Of a stretch of DNA of 64,000 nucleotides, positions 19,781 to 30,862 are shown one piece after another; positions within the stretch are counted from its first letter, which is position 1, and each line of letters opens with the position of its first letter. Origin of the DNA: Leptidea sinapis (Eukaryota > Arthropoda > Insecta > Lepidoptera > Pieridae); contig NC_066292.1 of the NCBI RefSeq assembly GCF_905404315.1, positions 6,076,001 to 6,140,000 on the forward strand. Reading direction: 5' to 3'. A model generated the notes under the pieces. It was not told the DNA's origin and made no database searches. It saw only the letters and a program-made list of their open reading frames with translations. Position numbers and translations under genes: made by a program.

Positions 19781-21317
19781 TATCTTGATGAAATTATATA
19801 AAAGTTTTACTATATTATTAGAGTTCTACCTAACAAATTAATGTTAAGCAGTTTTAACTCGTCAAAAATACACTTGATGGTAAGTGATCATCTTACGCCC
19901 ATTACAATACAATAAACATATGTTTACGCATGTCGTCTACTCTCATCGACTAACACACATAGCGTGTTTTAAAATGCACTACATTAGTGAAGCGCCATCT
20001 ATCGGTGCATTGAGTAAATTTCTTTTAAGTAACATTGTAACAACTTGCAGCGCCTACTTTTATTTATTGTTCTATACTTTAGAACAACAAATTATTATAA
20101 CATAATTAAGACTTGAAAATTGCATTGTATATCATGTGGTGTACTTAAATTAATAAATAAAAAAAGGATTGTGTGGTTTTCTGAAACCATGGTAAAGGTG
20201 AAACTTTTTTTTACTATATAGACATTTAACTAAAATTTTTTGGAATAATATTCCATTAAGGGTATAAAAATCGCTTTATCAATCTTAATTTTATACTTGG
20301 AAAATTGGAATGATAATGGGAAATAGCGTGGAGCACTGGCACAAATGAGTAATAGTCTATACACTACACGGTCAGCTGCTGCTAACTATAAGTGCCGCCC
20401 GACCGTCGCGCCACATGCAACACACAGACGAAAAAGTTTGAGACAATGTAATATAAGTTTCACTTTAACAGTCTGAAAATTTTATTTCTCTTTTTAAATG
20501 AAATTTCAAACAATATCCTATTCTGTATATATCGCATCATTAAACTCGGCCCATCGCTGAAGTCAGATGTGACGTATCCATTTATTTTAGTCTATGGCAT
20601 TAGTGAACGAAATCGACTGCAACCAGCGCACTGATGGACGTTTTTAATTAACAAGCATCGCTTGAGCAAGGTTTTAAGATGGAGCTCAAAGTTCTTTTAA
20701 TGTTTATGCCGAATGATGGATGGAGGCAGTATTTGGTGTAATGTACAACCACTTTTAGGCAATTATTGTTATTTATTATTCAATAAAAACAATTTAACTT
20801 ATGGAAATATTTTATTGTACGTAATAAATGCTTGTTGGATAGTAATCATCCAAGTTATTTAGTAACAGCTTGAAGGCGCCACTGAAATAATTTGATGTTA
20901 GTTTTAATGTTCGATACAAGTTCCTGATAATTGGAGTCTTTACAGACAGTAAGTATCCTGTGACATCCATTATAACCTTTTTTTTAGCACGGATTCGCAA
21001 ACTTTTTTTCCAAAGAAGAAAATCGACCACAGATCCATTGTTTACTGAAAACACTTAAAAATCTAATTAAGTGCATATTTTTTTCTATTTAATGAGACTT
21101 GAGCCTTCAATCTGGTCTTAAAGATTATATTATATAATACAAATGCATAAAATATAAATTTAATACAATAAAAATTTATGCAATTCTGGCAATCGATCCT
21201 GAATCTTAATTAGGGATTGTATTAACAAAATTGGCTGTGACTTTGTTTGATTGTGAGTGAAAAATTCCTACATACGTTATTTATTTACCCAAAATAATTA
21301 CTTTGGAATTATTTTTG
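19781..21317. other. Mostly unassigned sequence
   Basis: Holds AAGCGCCATCTATCGGTGC near 19992, a phrase I associate with lepidopteran repeats, and a GC-richer patch near 20380-20430. The 80-codon minus frame at 20812-21054 is lysine/leucine-rich and unrecognised. No confident gene. Confidence 0.35.
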
Positions 21318-21660
21318 ACATGAAAAGGCATTTTTTTCTCAATTGATTCCTTTAAAAAAAATATATATTATTTCTAATATACTATGTACATACTACTACC
21401 GCTTCGGAAACAAATGAGAGGGAAGAAGCGGCGCAAGCAACTCTCCCAACATTATTTTTTTACGGTCTTTTTACTAAAATATACAATAACATAATCTAGT
21501 CCCAGGCTGTCCAATTACTTAGATATTCAGCTGTGAAATAATAGGATTTACAACATAGGCATTTTTTAATAAAACATTTAAATTTATTTATAGATTATGC
21601 CTGAATATAGGCTGGGTATATGGCTGTTATTATGTATATTTCATGTTTATTACAGCTAAA
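21318..21660 (-). repeat. LINE Z 3' end, minus orientation
   Basis: AAAGGCATTTTTTTCTC tail, CCGCTTCGGAAACAAATGAG, CCCAGGCTGTCC and TTTATTTATAGATTATGCC blocks line up with 39485-39830. Untranslated end plus the start of the coding remnant. Confidence 0.7.
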
Positions 21661-21689
21661 AATACTGGTAACTTACCGCTTCATATAAT

Positions 21690-21850
21690 AATATAACCAT
21701 TGGCGCTCTGAGAGAGAAGAAACGGCATAATCTTCCAGTACTCTTTTTTGCTCTCTTTAAAATATCATATACAAAGTGTATATTGGGCATGCGTTTGCTA
21801 TATGACAATCACAATATAGTCACAGGTGATCTGATTGTTTAGGTATTGTA
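21690..21850 (-). repeat. Second LINE Z fragment, adjacent
   Basis: Repeats the CATTGGCGCTCTGAGAGAGA block and ACAATATAGTCACAGG, so it is a separate, truncated copy beside the previous one rather than its continuation. Confidence 0.55.
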
Positions 21851-21923
21851 CATTTAAGTAGTAAAAATTAAAATATTCGACGTGACCATAACAGTTTATC
21901 AAAATCTGATATTACCTTTCTTT

Positions 21924-22196
21924 ATGACAATAAGGGACGAGATGAGTAGGCCGTTCAGCTGAGGGTAATTGATACGTCCTGCCCATTACAATTTAGGACT
22001 TTTGAAAATCCCAAACATTCTGATCGATACTACAATTGCGCTCGTCTCCTTGAGACATAAGATGTTAAATCTAAGCGCTTCAGAAGGAAACATTATAATG
22101 CTTACACACGACTGCTTCACGGCAGAAATAGGCGCTGTTGTGATACCCGTAATCTAGCAGGCATTAAGTACTTGCAAAGCAGCCTCTCATTGGTAA
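21924..22196 (+). repeat. Family B element (B4)
   Basis: AAGGGACGAGATGAGTAGG start to CCTCTCATTGGTAA end, with a small deletion where CAGTGCCGCTCAGG should be. Confidence 0.75.
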
Positions 22197-22905
22197 CCTT
22201 TACCAGTAGCTGGTTCCATAGCACAGATTGCCGGTTTATTGGCTATTGAGACTTAGCAACGTATATTTTAACACGACAGATGTAATAACATTGATGCTTA
22301 GAGTTTTGGCTTTGGCTAGTATGTGTATATTATCATTAGGAGAACGTCCTGATACAAAATATACATTTATATCATATATTTAAAACGTTATAAAGACATC
22401 TACCGATGAAAGTCTAGGCAAAGTACCACAAAAATTTGTTCAATGTACACCACGAAAGTGTTTATGTTAAGTATTAATAAGGGACAAGTTCGTATCCTCA
22501 CTTACTCATGTACGCACTTAAGTGCTAGTACGTTAGTCATATCATATCATTAAATTTTATTTCAAGAAGTACTAGGAAGGAGTTAAACCACGAGTTATTA
22601 CCAGCCATATTTCATTTAAATTACAACAGTCCATAAGTCGCCAGCCTTATAAAATATTCTACAGCGCAAATTATAAGCTGTCTGTGAGAAATTCAAACAG
22701 TGAAATTGTAGAAGTAAAGTCTCTAATCAAATAGTCATAAAATTTTCATGTTATTGCACGGCGTCATAGAAAACCCTCGGGCGGGCTAGCTGCGTCGGCA
22801 CAGGCCAGTTACAACGTCAGATATTGTACGCTGTGTTCAACGTTATAATAGTTAATTTAAAAACATTAATTAAATATTTCCTTCACATGAACTTTACTTT
22901 TTTGT
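22197..22905. other. No recognised feature
   Basis: AT-rich. A GC-rich patch CCCTCGGGCGGGCTAGCTGC near 22776 is unassigned. Confidence 0.4.
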
Positions 22906-23260
22906 TTATATACACCCATGCTTTAAGTCCTCTATTAAAGATTCTAAAACAGTTAGCGTATTGCAACATTAAAACATCCAATCTTCTAATAACCATTACA
23001 TCGTCCAAACGAGTGTTGTAATGACATTCAGTACAACATTATATCATCCGTTTTAATAACACTCCTTTGATTGATATTATGGTTACTAGAACTGGCTTTT
23101 TTAATGTTAGTAGTAAGCTAACTGTTTCAGAATCTTATACAGATGTTTCATATTATGGGTGTAGATAAAGTCTTGTATGCAACTGTTGATAATTAGGTAT
23201 TAAAACAATCATTCGTGTTTTAATACCTCTTATTGTTAACAGTTGCCTAAATAGCTATTA
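22906..23260. mobile_element. Foldback element, decayed copy (relative of 57368-57720)
   Basis: Shares TACACCCATGCTTTAA, the block TAACCATTACATCGTCCAAA with CGAGTGTTGTAATG, GGTTACTAGAACTGGCTTTT and GTAGATAAAGTCTTGTATGC with the 57-kb copy, in the same order. The inner right arm is degraded, so the hairpin is weak here. No coding. Confidence 0.6.
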
Positions 23261-23950
23261 AATTGTTGACTATGGCTGTGGAAAGATATTTGTAAAATAA
23301 ATAGTTAATTATTCGAGTATTATAAATATAACCACCATAATGTAGTTTATGTATATTACAGACTTTTTGACAGAATAGTTTAATCAAATTTTCTTTGATT
23401 ATCGTAAATGTTTAATTACTAATGACAGTTAAATTTTTACGCATTTTAATCATTTAAAAGTGTTTTATTTCAAAGCACAGTTTAATTTAAGAGATAAATA
23501 GTATGTACCTTGTACCTAGTACAAGGTATTGCAGCATTTGATAATAGTACCCGGTACATAAAAAAAAATTGACAAATTTAGTTTATCAATTAACTGAATG
23601 TTCCACGTTTAAAGAAGTATTGTTGTTTTTTGTGAGACACTTGCAAAAATACGTTGCGTCTTACGAATACCGTCTCGTATATTACGCAAACTGCTAACAA
23701 AGTTACTTATACCCCTGAGAACTAAACAGATGATTCCTATATACCGCTCACGTTGTTCCGGATTAACAAATTATGGATGTGGCTTAAAGTACTTTCAGTG
23801 ATACTGTTTCTTATGAAAACTAATGAATGATAATTAAATGTTATTAATGATAGATTTTATGACGGTGAAATCTGTATATTTTAAATTTAAAAATTATTTT
23901 CATGAAGTTTTAAACGACAACTCAAAGAATAACAATATGTTATTATGTCG
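23261..23950. other. No recognised feature
   Basis: AT-rich; nothing recognised apart from a short GTACCTTGTACCTAGTACAA inverted run near 23504. Confidence 0.4.
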
Positions 23951-24260
23951 TTACCAGTGGGAGGCTCTTTTGCACATTATGGTTATGCTAGATTATGGGT
24001 ACCACTACGGCACCAATTTCTGCCGTGAAGCAGTAATGTGTAAACATTACTGTGTTTTAGTCTGAAGGGCGCCGTAGCTAGTGGGATTACATGGCAAATG
24101 AGACTTAACAACTTATGTTTTAGGTGACGAGCGCAATTGTAGTGCCGCTCAGAATTTATGGGTTTTTCAAGAATCCTGAACGGCACTGCATTGTAATGGG
24201 TAGGGCGTATCAATTACCATCAGCTGAACTTCCTGCTCGTCTCATCCCTTATTTTCATAA
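23951..24260 (-). repeat. Family B element (B5), near full length
   Basis: Antisense; from TTACCAGTGGGAGGCTC to CTCGTCTCATCCCTTATT. Both internal hairpins are visible (GTGCCGCTCAG paired with CTGAACGGCAC, one mismatch; CAGTAATGTGTAAACATTAC). Confidence 0.8.
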
Positions 24261-24657
24261 AAAATTTTATATTAAAAGAAAATCCAAAAAGGCGGCTTAA
24301 AACTCTCACTATTGTTGGTGCAAAATTTAACAAACAAACCCTTTGAATTTATAAATTCCAAGATTCCTATTAGTAGGTGCAATTTAAGAAAAGTTATATT
24401 ATTAACTATAGTTTAAAAAATTATAATAGCACATCCGTTTACTTTTTTTTCTTTAATCAAGTTAAACACCAGCAAACCCTTATTAGCTAGCTCCCTGGAG
24501 TAAGGCGGTATTTTTCCAAAGGGAGGCTCCCCGTTTCATAAAAAATTCAGAACAAACCAAAGCAGCCTTGCCGTCTCAATGATTTTTTACTTCTGTATGT
24601 ACGTTTAAATTATTCATGTAGATTAGATCGATAAACTATACATTTATTATTATGAAA

Positions 24658-25238
24658 CTAGCTAACCCAGCAAACGTTGTATTGCCGATATTAAAATCGC
24701 GATACAAAAGTAACTGTTGATCGTAGATGGGTGAAAATTTGAAGTCGTAATCAAACAAATTTAAAAAAAAAATGATGTGGTGTCGTGGGACACCAGGTAG
24801 GAACGAAGTTCCTTCGGCTAATGTAGAATCGACAAAAAGAGGGAGAAAGAGAAAGGTATGATACACTACCTACTCGCTTGTGTATGCGACTGTCGCGCCT
24901 GCGCACGTCTCATTTAACGGTTTTATTCCACGCACTTTTCCACGCACTTTTTTCCACGGATTTTTTCTTACGGTTTTACTATCACATTTTTTTCAGTTCG
25001 GTCGCGCAGCAAAATCCCTATCCCCTCCAAGCCTGCCGTAAGGAACTTCATTCCAAAATGTCAAAAAAATTAAAAAAAAAACGTGCGGACCACCCTTAAC
25101 ATTTAGGGGGATGAAAAATAGATGTTGTCCGATTCTCAGACCTACCCAATATGCACTCAAAATTTCATGAGAATCGGTCAAGCCGTTTCGGAGGAGTTCA
25201 AAGCTTAACACCATCACACGAGAATTTTATATATTAGA
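24658..25238 (-). mobile_element. Helitron H2 copy a with enlarged interior
   Basis: CTAG end at 24658 preceded by A; the TC end at 25237-25238 is followed by T. Inner blocks AGATGGGTGAAAATTT and CTCATGAAATTTTGAG (inverse) match H2 copy b (38212-38531, 320 bp), but this copy is 581 bp. The extra part (about 24770-25090) includes repeated CCACGCACTTTT units and a GC-rich stretch. No helicase or Rep coding, so non-autonomous. Confidence 0.75.
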
Positions 25239-25378
25239 TGGACAAAGTGCCCGCTGCGTCTTTTTACGCAACATGAAATCGGTACGTAAACGCGCAAAGT
25301 ATACGTCGAAATCCAGGAAACATACTTAAAAAAAATACATAGATCTTAATAAAGAACAAAAGCCTTTTTTTAATATAA

Positions 25379-25482
25379 CCATAAGTGACGAGATGAGTAA
25401 GACACTATTCTAATAATAAATGATACGACCTTGCCAATGCAGCGCCGGACAGGTTTCTTGAAAATTCAAAATGCCGGCCACG
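25379..25482 (+). repeat. Family B fragment (B10), truncated by LINE J
   Basis: ATAAGTGACGAGATGAGTAA through AATGCCGGC; sequence then changes abruptly to the LINE J 3' end. Confidence 0.6.
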
Positions 25483-25812
25483 CTTTTTTTTATGGAATAG
25501 GAGGACAAACGAGCGTACGGGTCACCTGTTGTTAAGTGATCACCACCGCCCACAATCTCTTGCAACACCAGAGGAATCACAAGAGCGTTGCCGGCCTTTA
25601 AGGAAGCTGTACGGGCTTTTTTTGAAGGTACCCATGTCGTATCATCCCGGAAACACCGCACAAGGAAGCTCATTCCACAGCTTTGTAGTACGTGGAATAA
25701 AGCTCCTTGAAAACCGCACTGTGGAGGACCGCCACACATCCAGATGGTGAGGATGATATACTAACTTGTGGCGTGTAGTGCGAAGGTGGAATTCGGCGGC
25801 AGGAATCTTTTA
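25483..25812 (-). pseudogene. LINE J 3' end with C-terminal coding remnant
   Basis: On the minus strand the frame at 25410-25739 covers the end of a LINE reverse transcriptase: CGFQGALFHVLQSCGMSFL, FRDDTTWVPSKKARTASLKA, NALVIPLVLQE and DPYARLSSYSIKK, frameshifted relative to the usual ...LWNELP..VFPGRYDMGTFKK. It starts near AATTCCACCTTCGC (inverse) and ends at TTTTTTTTATGGAATAGGAG. Jockey/CR1-like by C-terminal pattern; catalytic domain absent. Confidence 0.7.
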
Positions 25813-25859
25813 TTAAGCGCAGACTTATGTCGAAGGCTTATTACAGTATTGAAGATTAC

Positions 25860-26092
25860 GTAAACGATATTACAATATGGAATTAAATAGTATTATAGTT
25901 GTTTTTTATGGATGATATGGTTCAGCCTTGTGTTGTTTCACTGGTTTGCATTGTTTTGAAAATATGTTTAAACTTTTATGTAATTAATATGTATGTATCC
26001 GAATTGTATTTTTTGTGATTGATGTTGACGAACGAGTCTTTTGATTTTATGTCAATAAAATATTTTGATTTTGACTTTGACTTTGAAGCATC
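25860..26092 (+). repeat. LINE-type 3' tail, plus orientation
   Basis: Ends ATGTCAATAAAATATTTTGA followed by (TTTTGACTTTGAC) units, a common LINE 3' simple tail. 5' limit uncertain, family not determined. Confidence 0.4.
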
Positions 26093-26257
26093 AAGCTCAT
26101 GTATTGGTTTATGATAAATTAAAATCTCAGTTGACTCTATTTGGCTATAATATAAACAAATTCTGCAGAAATAAAAAATAATATCCAAGTTTTATTTCGG
26201 CTTCTATAATTTAAAGGGTGTTATTTCAGTTTTTCGGACTAATATACTTTTACAGTA

Positions 26258-26577
26258 TTTTTTTTTTGATAACCCTTACTTCTGGGATTAATTACTTAAT
26301 CAAAATTTATGAACGATGCGGGACGTGAAATCACGACCTCTCGCGTTCCGTGCGGGCGCTCTTCCACTGAGCCAACCGTTCGAGTGACGTATCGTTGATA
26401 TATCTTGTATGTCTTGTTCAACTCTCAGGTTCTGGCTTCATCTACAGGATCTAATCAGTTGATAACCTGCAAACTCCAATATTTTGCATATTAGGAAATT
26501 GACTTGCTCTTTCAATTCTAAACAATTTGTTATTTTTTTTAGTGATAACTCTCACTTCTGGGATTAATTACACAATT
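26258..26577 (-). mobile_element. Family T copy 3, both direct repeats present
   Basis: Terminal repeats at about 26266-26293 and 26521-26575 (GATAACYCTYACTTCTGGGA) bracket the body and a decayed tRNA-like unit at 26312-26384. Same architecture as copy 1, so the repeat-body-repeat layout is a family trait rather than an accident at one locus. No clear flanking duplication. Confidence 0.6.
26312..26384 (-). tRNA. Decayed tRNA-like sequence in family T copy 3
   Basis: Box A GGCTCAGTGG and the loop CACGGAACGC are recognisable; the anticodon stem (CCCGC/GCGAG) no longer pairs and box B is damaged (GATTTCACGTCC). Pseudogene. Confidence 0.45.
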
Positions 26578-28040
26578 TACGAAAATTTAATTTGTGCACG
26601 TATACAGTAGTAATTTTGCTGACAGCAATAAGCCAACTAAAATTTTCAAAATGAATAAAAAATACGTTCCTACGGGTACGATTCAAATTTATCTTAGACC
26701 GATTGAGCTATCAAATATAATCTGTAAGGCGACAAGTAGCTCGCTTCACGCTCGCACCAGAAGTCTAGACATAAAATTGAGTTTCCGTTAAGTGGTCGAA
26801 TCGTTACCAAACCCATACAATATTCGGCGACGACTAACACAGAATGGGCGATGGCACCTCATTAATATTGGACAATTCCACGCGTTGTCTTTGTTCATGC
26901 ATCTACGTGAAATAGCTGAAGGGTGCATTCCGCTTAGACCAATAAAATTAAAATTTTATTTTATTATTATAAAAAAATCACTTGAGAGCCTTTATTTAAA
27001 GAAATTATAAAATAAATACACTTTTTTAACTTCCAAATTTAGATTCTGAAATATCATTAAGTGTAAGAATTATCAATCATAACCTATCAAAGGTTATTAA
27101 GGGTGACTTAAAAAGGTCTTGAATTGCTTACAGTGATCGTAAACATCGGTGATATCTTTTTATAATTTAGTTTTTACTACACAATACTAAGACTAGCAAC
27201 AATTAAATGATAGCTGCAAGAGTATAAACTTTTTAGTTAAACTTTCTTAATTGTATTTTACAGAGAACCAAACTCTGTGAAACTTTGGCGGTATATATGT
27301 TTATAGAATAGAGTGGAAGATTGATGTTGTTACTCCTGAGTAAACTAGAGTTCTACCTGTGCTTGTCACAGAACTTCCGAATAGCTTAGTAATTTTCAAA
27401 AGAACCCCCTAACCCTTTAAATAGTAAATTTATCTAGACCAGTCATCTCTAGCTACGGACGGTTAATATCGTAGTATCAATGCATGTGGTGTTTACGTAT
27501 AATTAGTTATACAATTTATGTACACTTTTGTTGCATTTTCATAAGTTTTATTGTAATAACTGCTGGTAGACCTTAATCCAATTAAATTAATCTCAATTGA
27601 ATAGTTTTTGAAACTTATGATTAATTAAATTAAAATTAAAACGCACAAAGTGGAATATATCCTATCACGCGACTGAATTGAATACACCGTACCGCCTCTT
27701 ACCTGTACCTCGTTATGTGTACCTCAATTGAATGTTTGTGGTAATACTCCACTCGTTGTATTGAATAAACACTCTCTACTTATATTCTATAGATGGGTAA
27801 AATATTTTTAAACAATATCTCAATAACAGTGTGTTTAAAAGTTAATAATAACATTGCAATGCCTTTTGAAAATTAATTACAAAAGCTTATAATATCGACA
27901 AAACGATTACAGAAGATGATTAAAACACAGCGAATCTAAAAGTAAATAATATGCAATTAAAAAAAAAGAATCTTTTGGGCGTCTTGTTTCTTGTGCCCGT
28001 TCTTCTGAGCTGTGAAACATATCTTTTCAGATGGGTAATT
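26578..28040. other. No confident feature
   Basis: AT-rich. Two adjacent plus-strand frames (26594-26791 and 26792-27010) have moderately protein-like composition (e.g. GRWHLINIGQFHALSLFMHL) but no recognisable motif. Nothing else is supported across 27010-28040. Confidence 0.3.
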
Positions 28041-28288
28041 TTACCTGTGGGAGGCTCCATTGCAACGGCGCCAATATCTGCCGTAAAGGAGTTATGTGTA
28101 AACATTCTGAAGGGCGCCGTAGCTAGTGAAAATACTGGGCAAATGAGACTTAACATCTTACGTCTCAAGGTGACAAGCGCAGTTATAGTGCCGCTCAGAA
28201 TTTTTGGGTTTTTCAATAATCATGAGCGACACTGCATTGTTATGGGCAGGGCGTATCTATTATCATCAGCCGAACGTCCTGCTGTCCT
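28041..28288 (-). repeat. Family B element (B6)
   Basis: Antisense, with a deletion removing one internal hairpin (CAGTAATG..). The overlapping 118- and 98-codon frames on the two strands are read-through of this repeat, not genes. Confidence 0.75.
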
Positions 28289-28820
28289 GTTAGCTGACTT
28301 TCTATAAGTGATTTTAATACTACTTTGAACACAATATTTAAAATAGAAATTATTAAATTGCTTAGTACAATTATAGTAGGCAATTTTTGACTATATTGTG
28401 AGGACTGTCACAAGAAGAATATACATGAGAAACGAAAAAAAAATCAAGTGAAAAAGACACACAATTATATTATATTTGCTCAAAGATTTCTCAACGAAAC
28501 ATCTTCATAATTAAGAATAGACTTTTTTGTCTTGCATTGTGTACATGCCTGTAGTAATTTCACATTAAGTATTATCCAACTAAGGTTGCAATTAAAAGAT
28601 ATAATTTAAAGTAAATACAACTTATCTCATAGACTTAAACATTTATAATATCCATTCACTGTCTCAAATGTATAATTGAAACAACTATAAGAGAAAACTA
28701 ATACTATTCGGAATTAATAAGCAAGAAACATAACAAGTTAAGTAACGAATACAACTCAGCAATATTTCACTGTGGGATAGCATAAAACCATTGATTACCA
28801 TTGCAAAATACAGCATACAG

Positions 28821-28868
28821 TCACACACACACACACACAGTCAAATACACACACACACATACACACAC
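28821..28868 (+). repeat. (CA)n microsatellite
   Basis: Interrupted CA repeat. Confidence 0.85.
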
Positions 28869-28915
28869 GAACACTAAATTCATGTAAGCGCTATCTGTGT
28901 CTACATTATTATCAT

Positions 28916-29003
28916 ATATGAAGTAACCCCCATTAAAATCCGTTCATTACTTTCAGAGTTCACTAGAAACAAACATCAGGACACTGGATTTATATATATT
29001 AAT
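28916..29003 (-). mobile_element. Helitron H3 5'-end fragment
   Basis: Matches the 5' portion of H3 (GAAGTAACCCCCATTAAAAT, CATCAGGACACTGGATTTAT) as seen at 50340-50431. Only about 88 bp remain. Confidence 0.5.
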
Positions 29004-29053
29004 ATATTTTATTTTGATTTAAGTCGTTATTTTTTAATATTAATTCATATTAT

Positions 29054-29303
29054 GACGACCTATATAGCCGAATGGCTAGTGACCCTGACTACTAAGCTAG
29101 AGGTCCCGGGTTCGAATCCCGGTAGGTGCAATCATTTATATGATTAATATGGATGTTTGTTTCCGAGTCATGGATGTTTATATGTTTAAGTAAGTATATT
29201 GTATTAAATATATCGTTGTCTTGTACCCATAGTACAGGCTATGCCTAGTTTGGAGCAAGAAAATTTGTGTAAGAGTGTGTCAATATTATTATTATTATTA
29301 TTG
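29054..29303 (+). repeat. tRNA-derived SINE M, full copy (M1)
   Basis: The head (29054-29131) is tRNA-like with box A TAGCCGAATGGC and a perfect box B GGTTCGAATCC. The body runs through GGATGTTTGTTTCCGAGTC and TTGTCTTGTACCCATA, and the copy ends in an (ATT)n tail. Transcribed by RNA polymerase III and mobilised by a LINE in known families; resembles the Metulj-type SINEs of butterflies (from memory, not verified). Confidence 0.8.
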
Positions 29304-29631
29304 ATGTATAGCGTGTGTGTATAACCTATATTCACACATACATTCAACTACTATATACAAGCACTTAATATATAAACAACCTTATAATGACAGTCATACT
29401 TTGTAATTTAATACCCGAACTTTCAAAATCGGGACGTTTTTATTTCAAAGCAACACTGCTGAGAAGTAAAATAACTTTTCAATTATTAATATAAAGGTTG
29501 TATAGCAAACTAAATTCTTCACAATATATCAAATCAAAATCATATTCAAAAAAGTAATTAAAATTTTGAAATTATATAAAAATGTAAAGATGCGTTCGAT
29601 ACCGTTTGCTACTGAGGAAAGTTACTAAGTG

Positions 29632-29829
29632 ATAATAATAATATTGACACACTTTTTACACAAATTATCTTGTCCCAACTTAAGCATATATAGCCTGTGT
29701 TACGGGTTACAAGACAATGATATATTTAATACAATATACTTACTTAAACATACATAAATTTATATAAACATACATAAATACATTTAAACATCCATGACTC
29801 GGAAAAAAACAGCCATATTCATCATATTT
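29632..29829 (-). repeat. SINE M body, left half of a split copy (M2)
   Basis: Antisense body and (AAT)n tail up to CATATTCATCATA, then interrupted. The missing tRNA head lies at 30480-30565. Confidence 0.7.
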
Positions 29830-30479
29830 TTTAATTAACTTTCCAGAAAAAAGTTAAAAATCTCATCCTTACGTCTATTTGAATAATTAAGTATCTGCTC
29901 ACAAATTATGTGCATAAGTCCTACATTATAAGATTTATCTTATTAATAATACATAATGGGATCGAAGTTTTAGTTTGTTTCTGCAAATATTTCTAAAATT
30001 ACTATTATTTTAATATTTATGTATGTATGTATGTATATTTATGTAATATTCTGAACAAGTAGAAGCTAATTTCAAATTATCATCTTTAAAAATAATATTA
30101 TGGAACCTTTAATAAAACTAAATTTATTTTTTAACAATATTAGTTACTCAATGGGTCACCTGACCTCAATGGGGGCTGCTGAAAATCAGCGCTGTGTTGG
30201 TATTATTCCAATGCAGCATGACGCTGAGTCAGTTCCTTTTGATAACAATAACTGCTACACAGTACTTTTAAATTAAGATAATCACTATAATATTATGCAT
30301 ACATTTGTTTCATTTTTTTTTATGATTTGTATATTTTTATGCTAAGTATAAGTTTTTAATTATTATTTTTTTACCTCTAAGTCTAAAAAGACTCACACAG
30401 AATAATACAACTAAAAATAGTTGTATTATTCTGTGTGGTTTGTGTTTGTTATTAATAAAGTTTTCATTCATTCATTCAT
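29830..30479 (+). mobile_element. LINE-like retroposon inserted into SINE M
   Basis: 650 bp separating the two halves of a SINE. It ends AATAAAGTTTTCATTCATTC, the (ATTC)n tail typical of L2/CR1-related LINEs, so it is in plus orientation and 5'-truncated. Contains a conserved-looking stretch near 30160-30250 (GGGGGCTGCTGAAAATCAGC) and a perfect 20-bp hairpin at 30394-30437. No coding remnant recognised. Confidence 0.55.
30394..30437. repeat. Perfect 20-bp inverted repeat, AAAA loop
   Basis: CACACAGAATAATACAACTA and its exact inverse around four A residues, 30-40 bases before the LINE tail. May help the LINE enzyme recognise its RNA, as 3' stem-loops do in some LINEs; unproven. Confidence 0.8.
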
Positions 30480-30565
30480 GTAAATGCTTGCACCTACCGG
30501 GATTCAAACCCGGGACCTCTAGCTTAGTAGGTAGGATCGCTAACTACTCGGCTATACAGGTCGTC
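30480..30565 (-). repeat. SINE M tRNA head, right half of the split copy (M3)
   Basis: Antisense tRNA-like head; box B reads GGTTTGAATCC. Joins to 29829 if the 650-bp insert is removed. Confidence 0.7.
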
Positions 30566-30862
30566 AATAATAGCTAACTCACTAATGTGAGTGGTGTTTT
30601 AGGAGATGCAGGTAGCAACAAAAGGTTAAAGTATCAAGATATGGTTCTCCTCTATCATTAATTTTTGGCAAGTTGATATATTTTTTTTTGTTTTCAGTGG
30701 AGAGTGGGACCTATATATATGTCGAGGCAGTAGATAGTGTATGGTTTTTCATATATCAATGGATACTGGGAACAACACCGGCATCACACATAAGACATTC
30801 CAAAATGAGAAGGGAAAAACACTAAGAATTTTATGATATTAAGATCATTGAAACAAAAAATA
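30566..30862. other. No recognised feature
   Basis: Unassigned flank of the Tc1-like insertion. Confidence 0.4.

Noticed and set aside
27951..28307. 118-codon plus-strand frame and the 98-codon minus-strand frame overlapping it
   Set aside because: Both are read-through of a family B repeat; other B copies give similar frames with stops.
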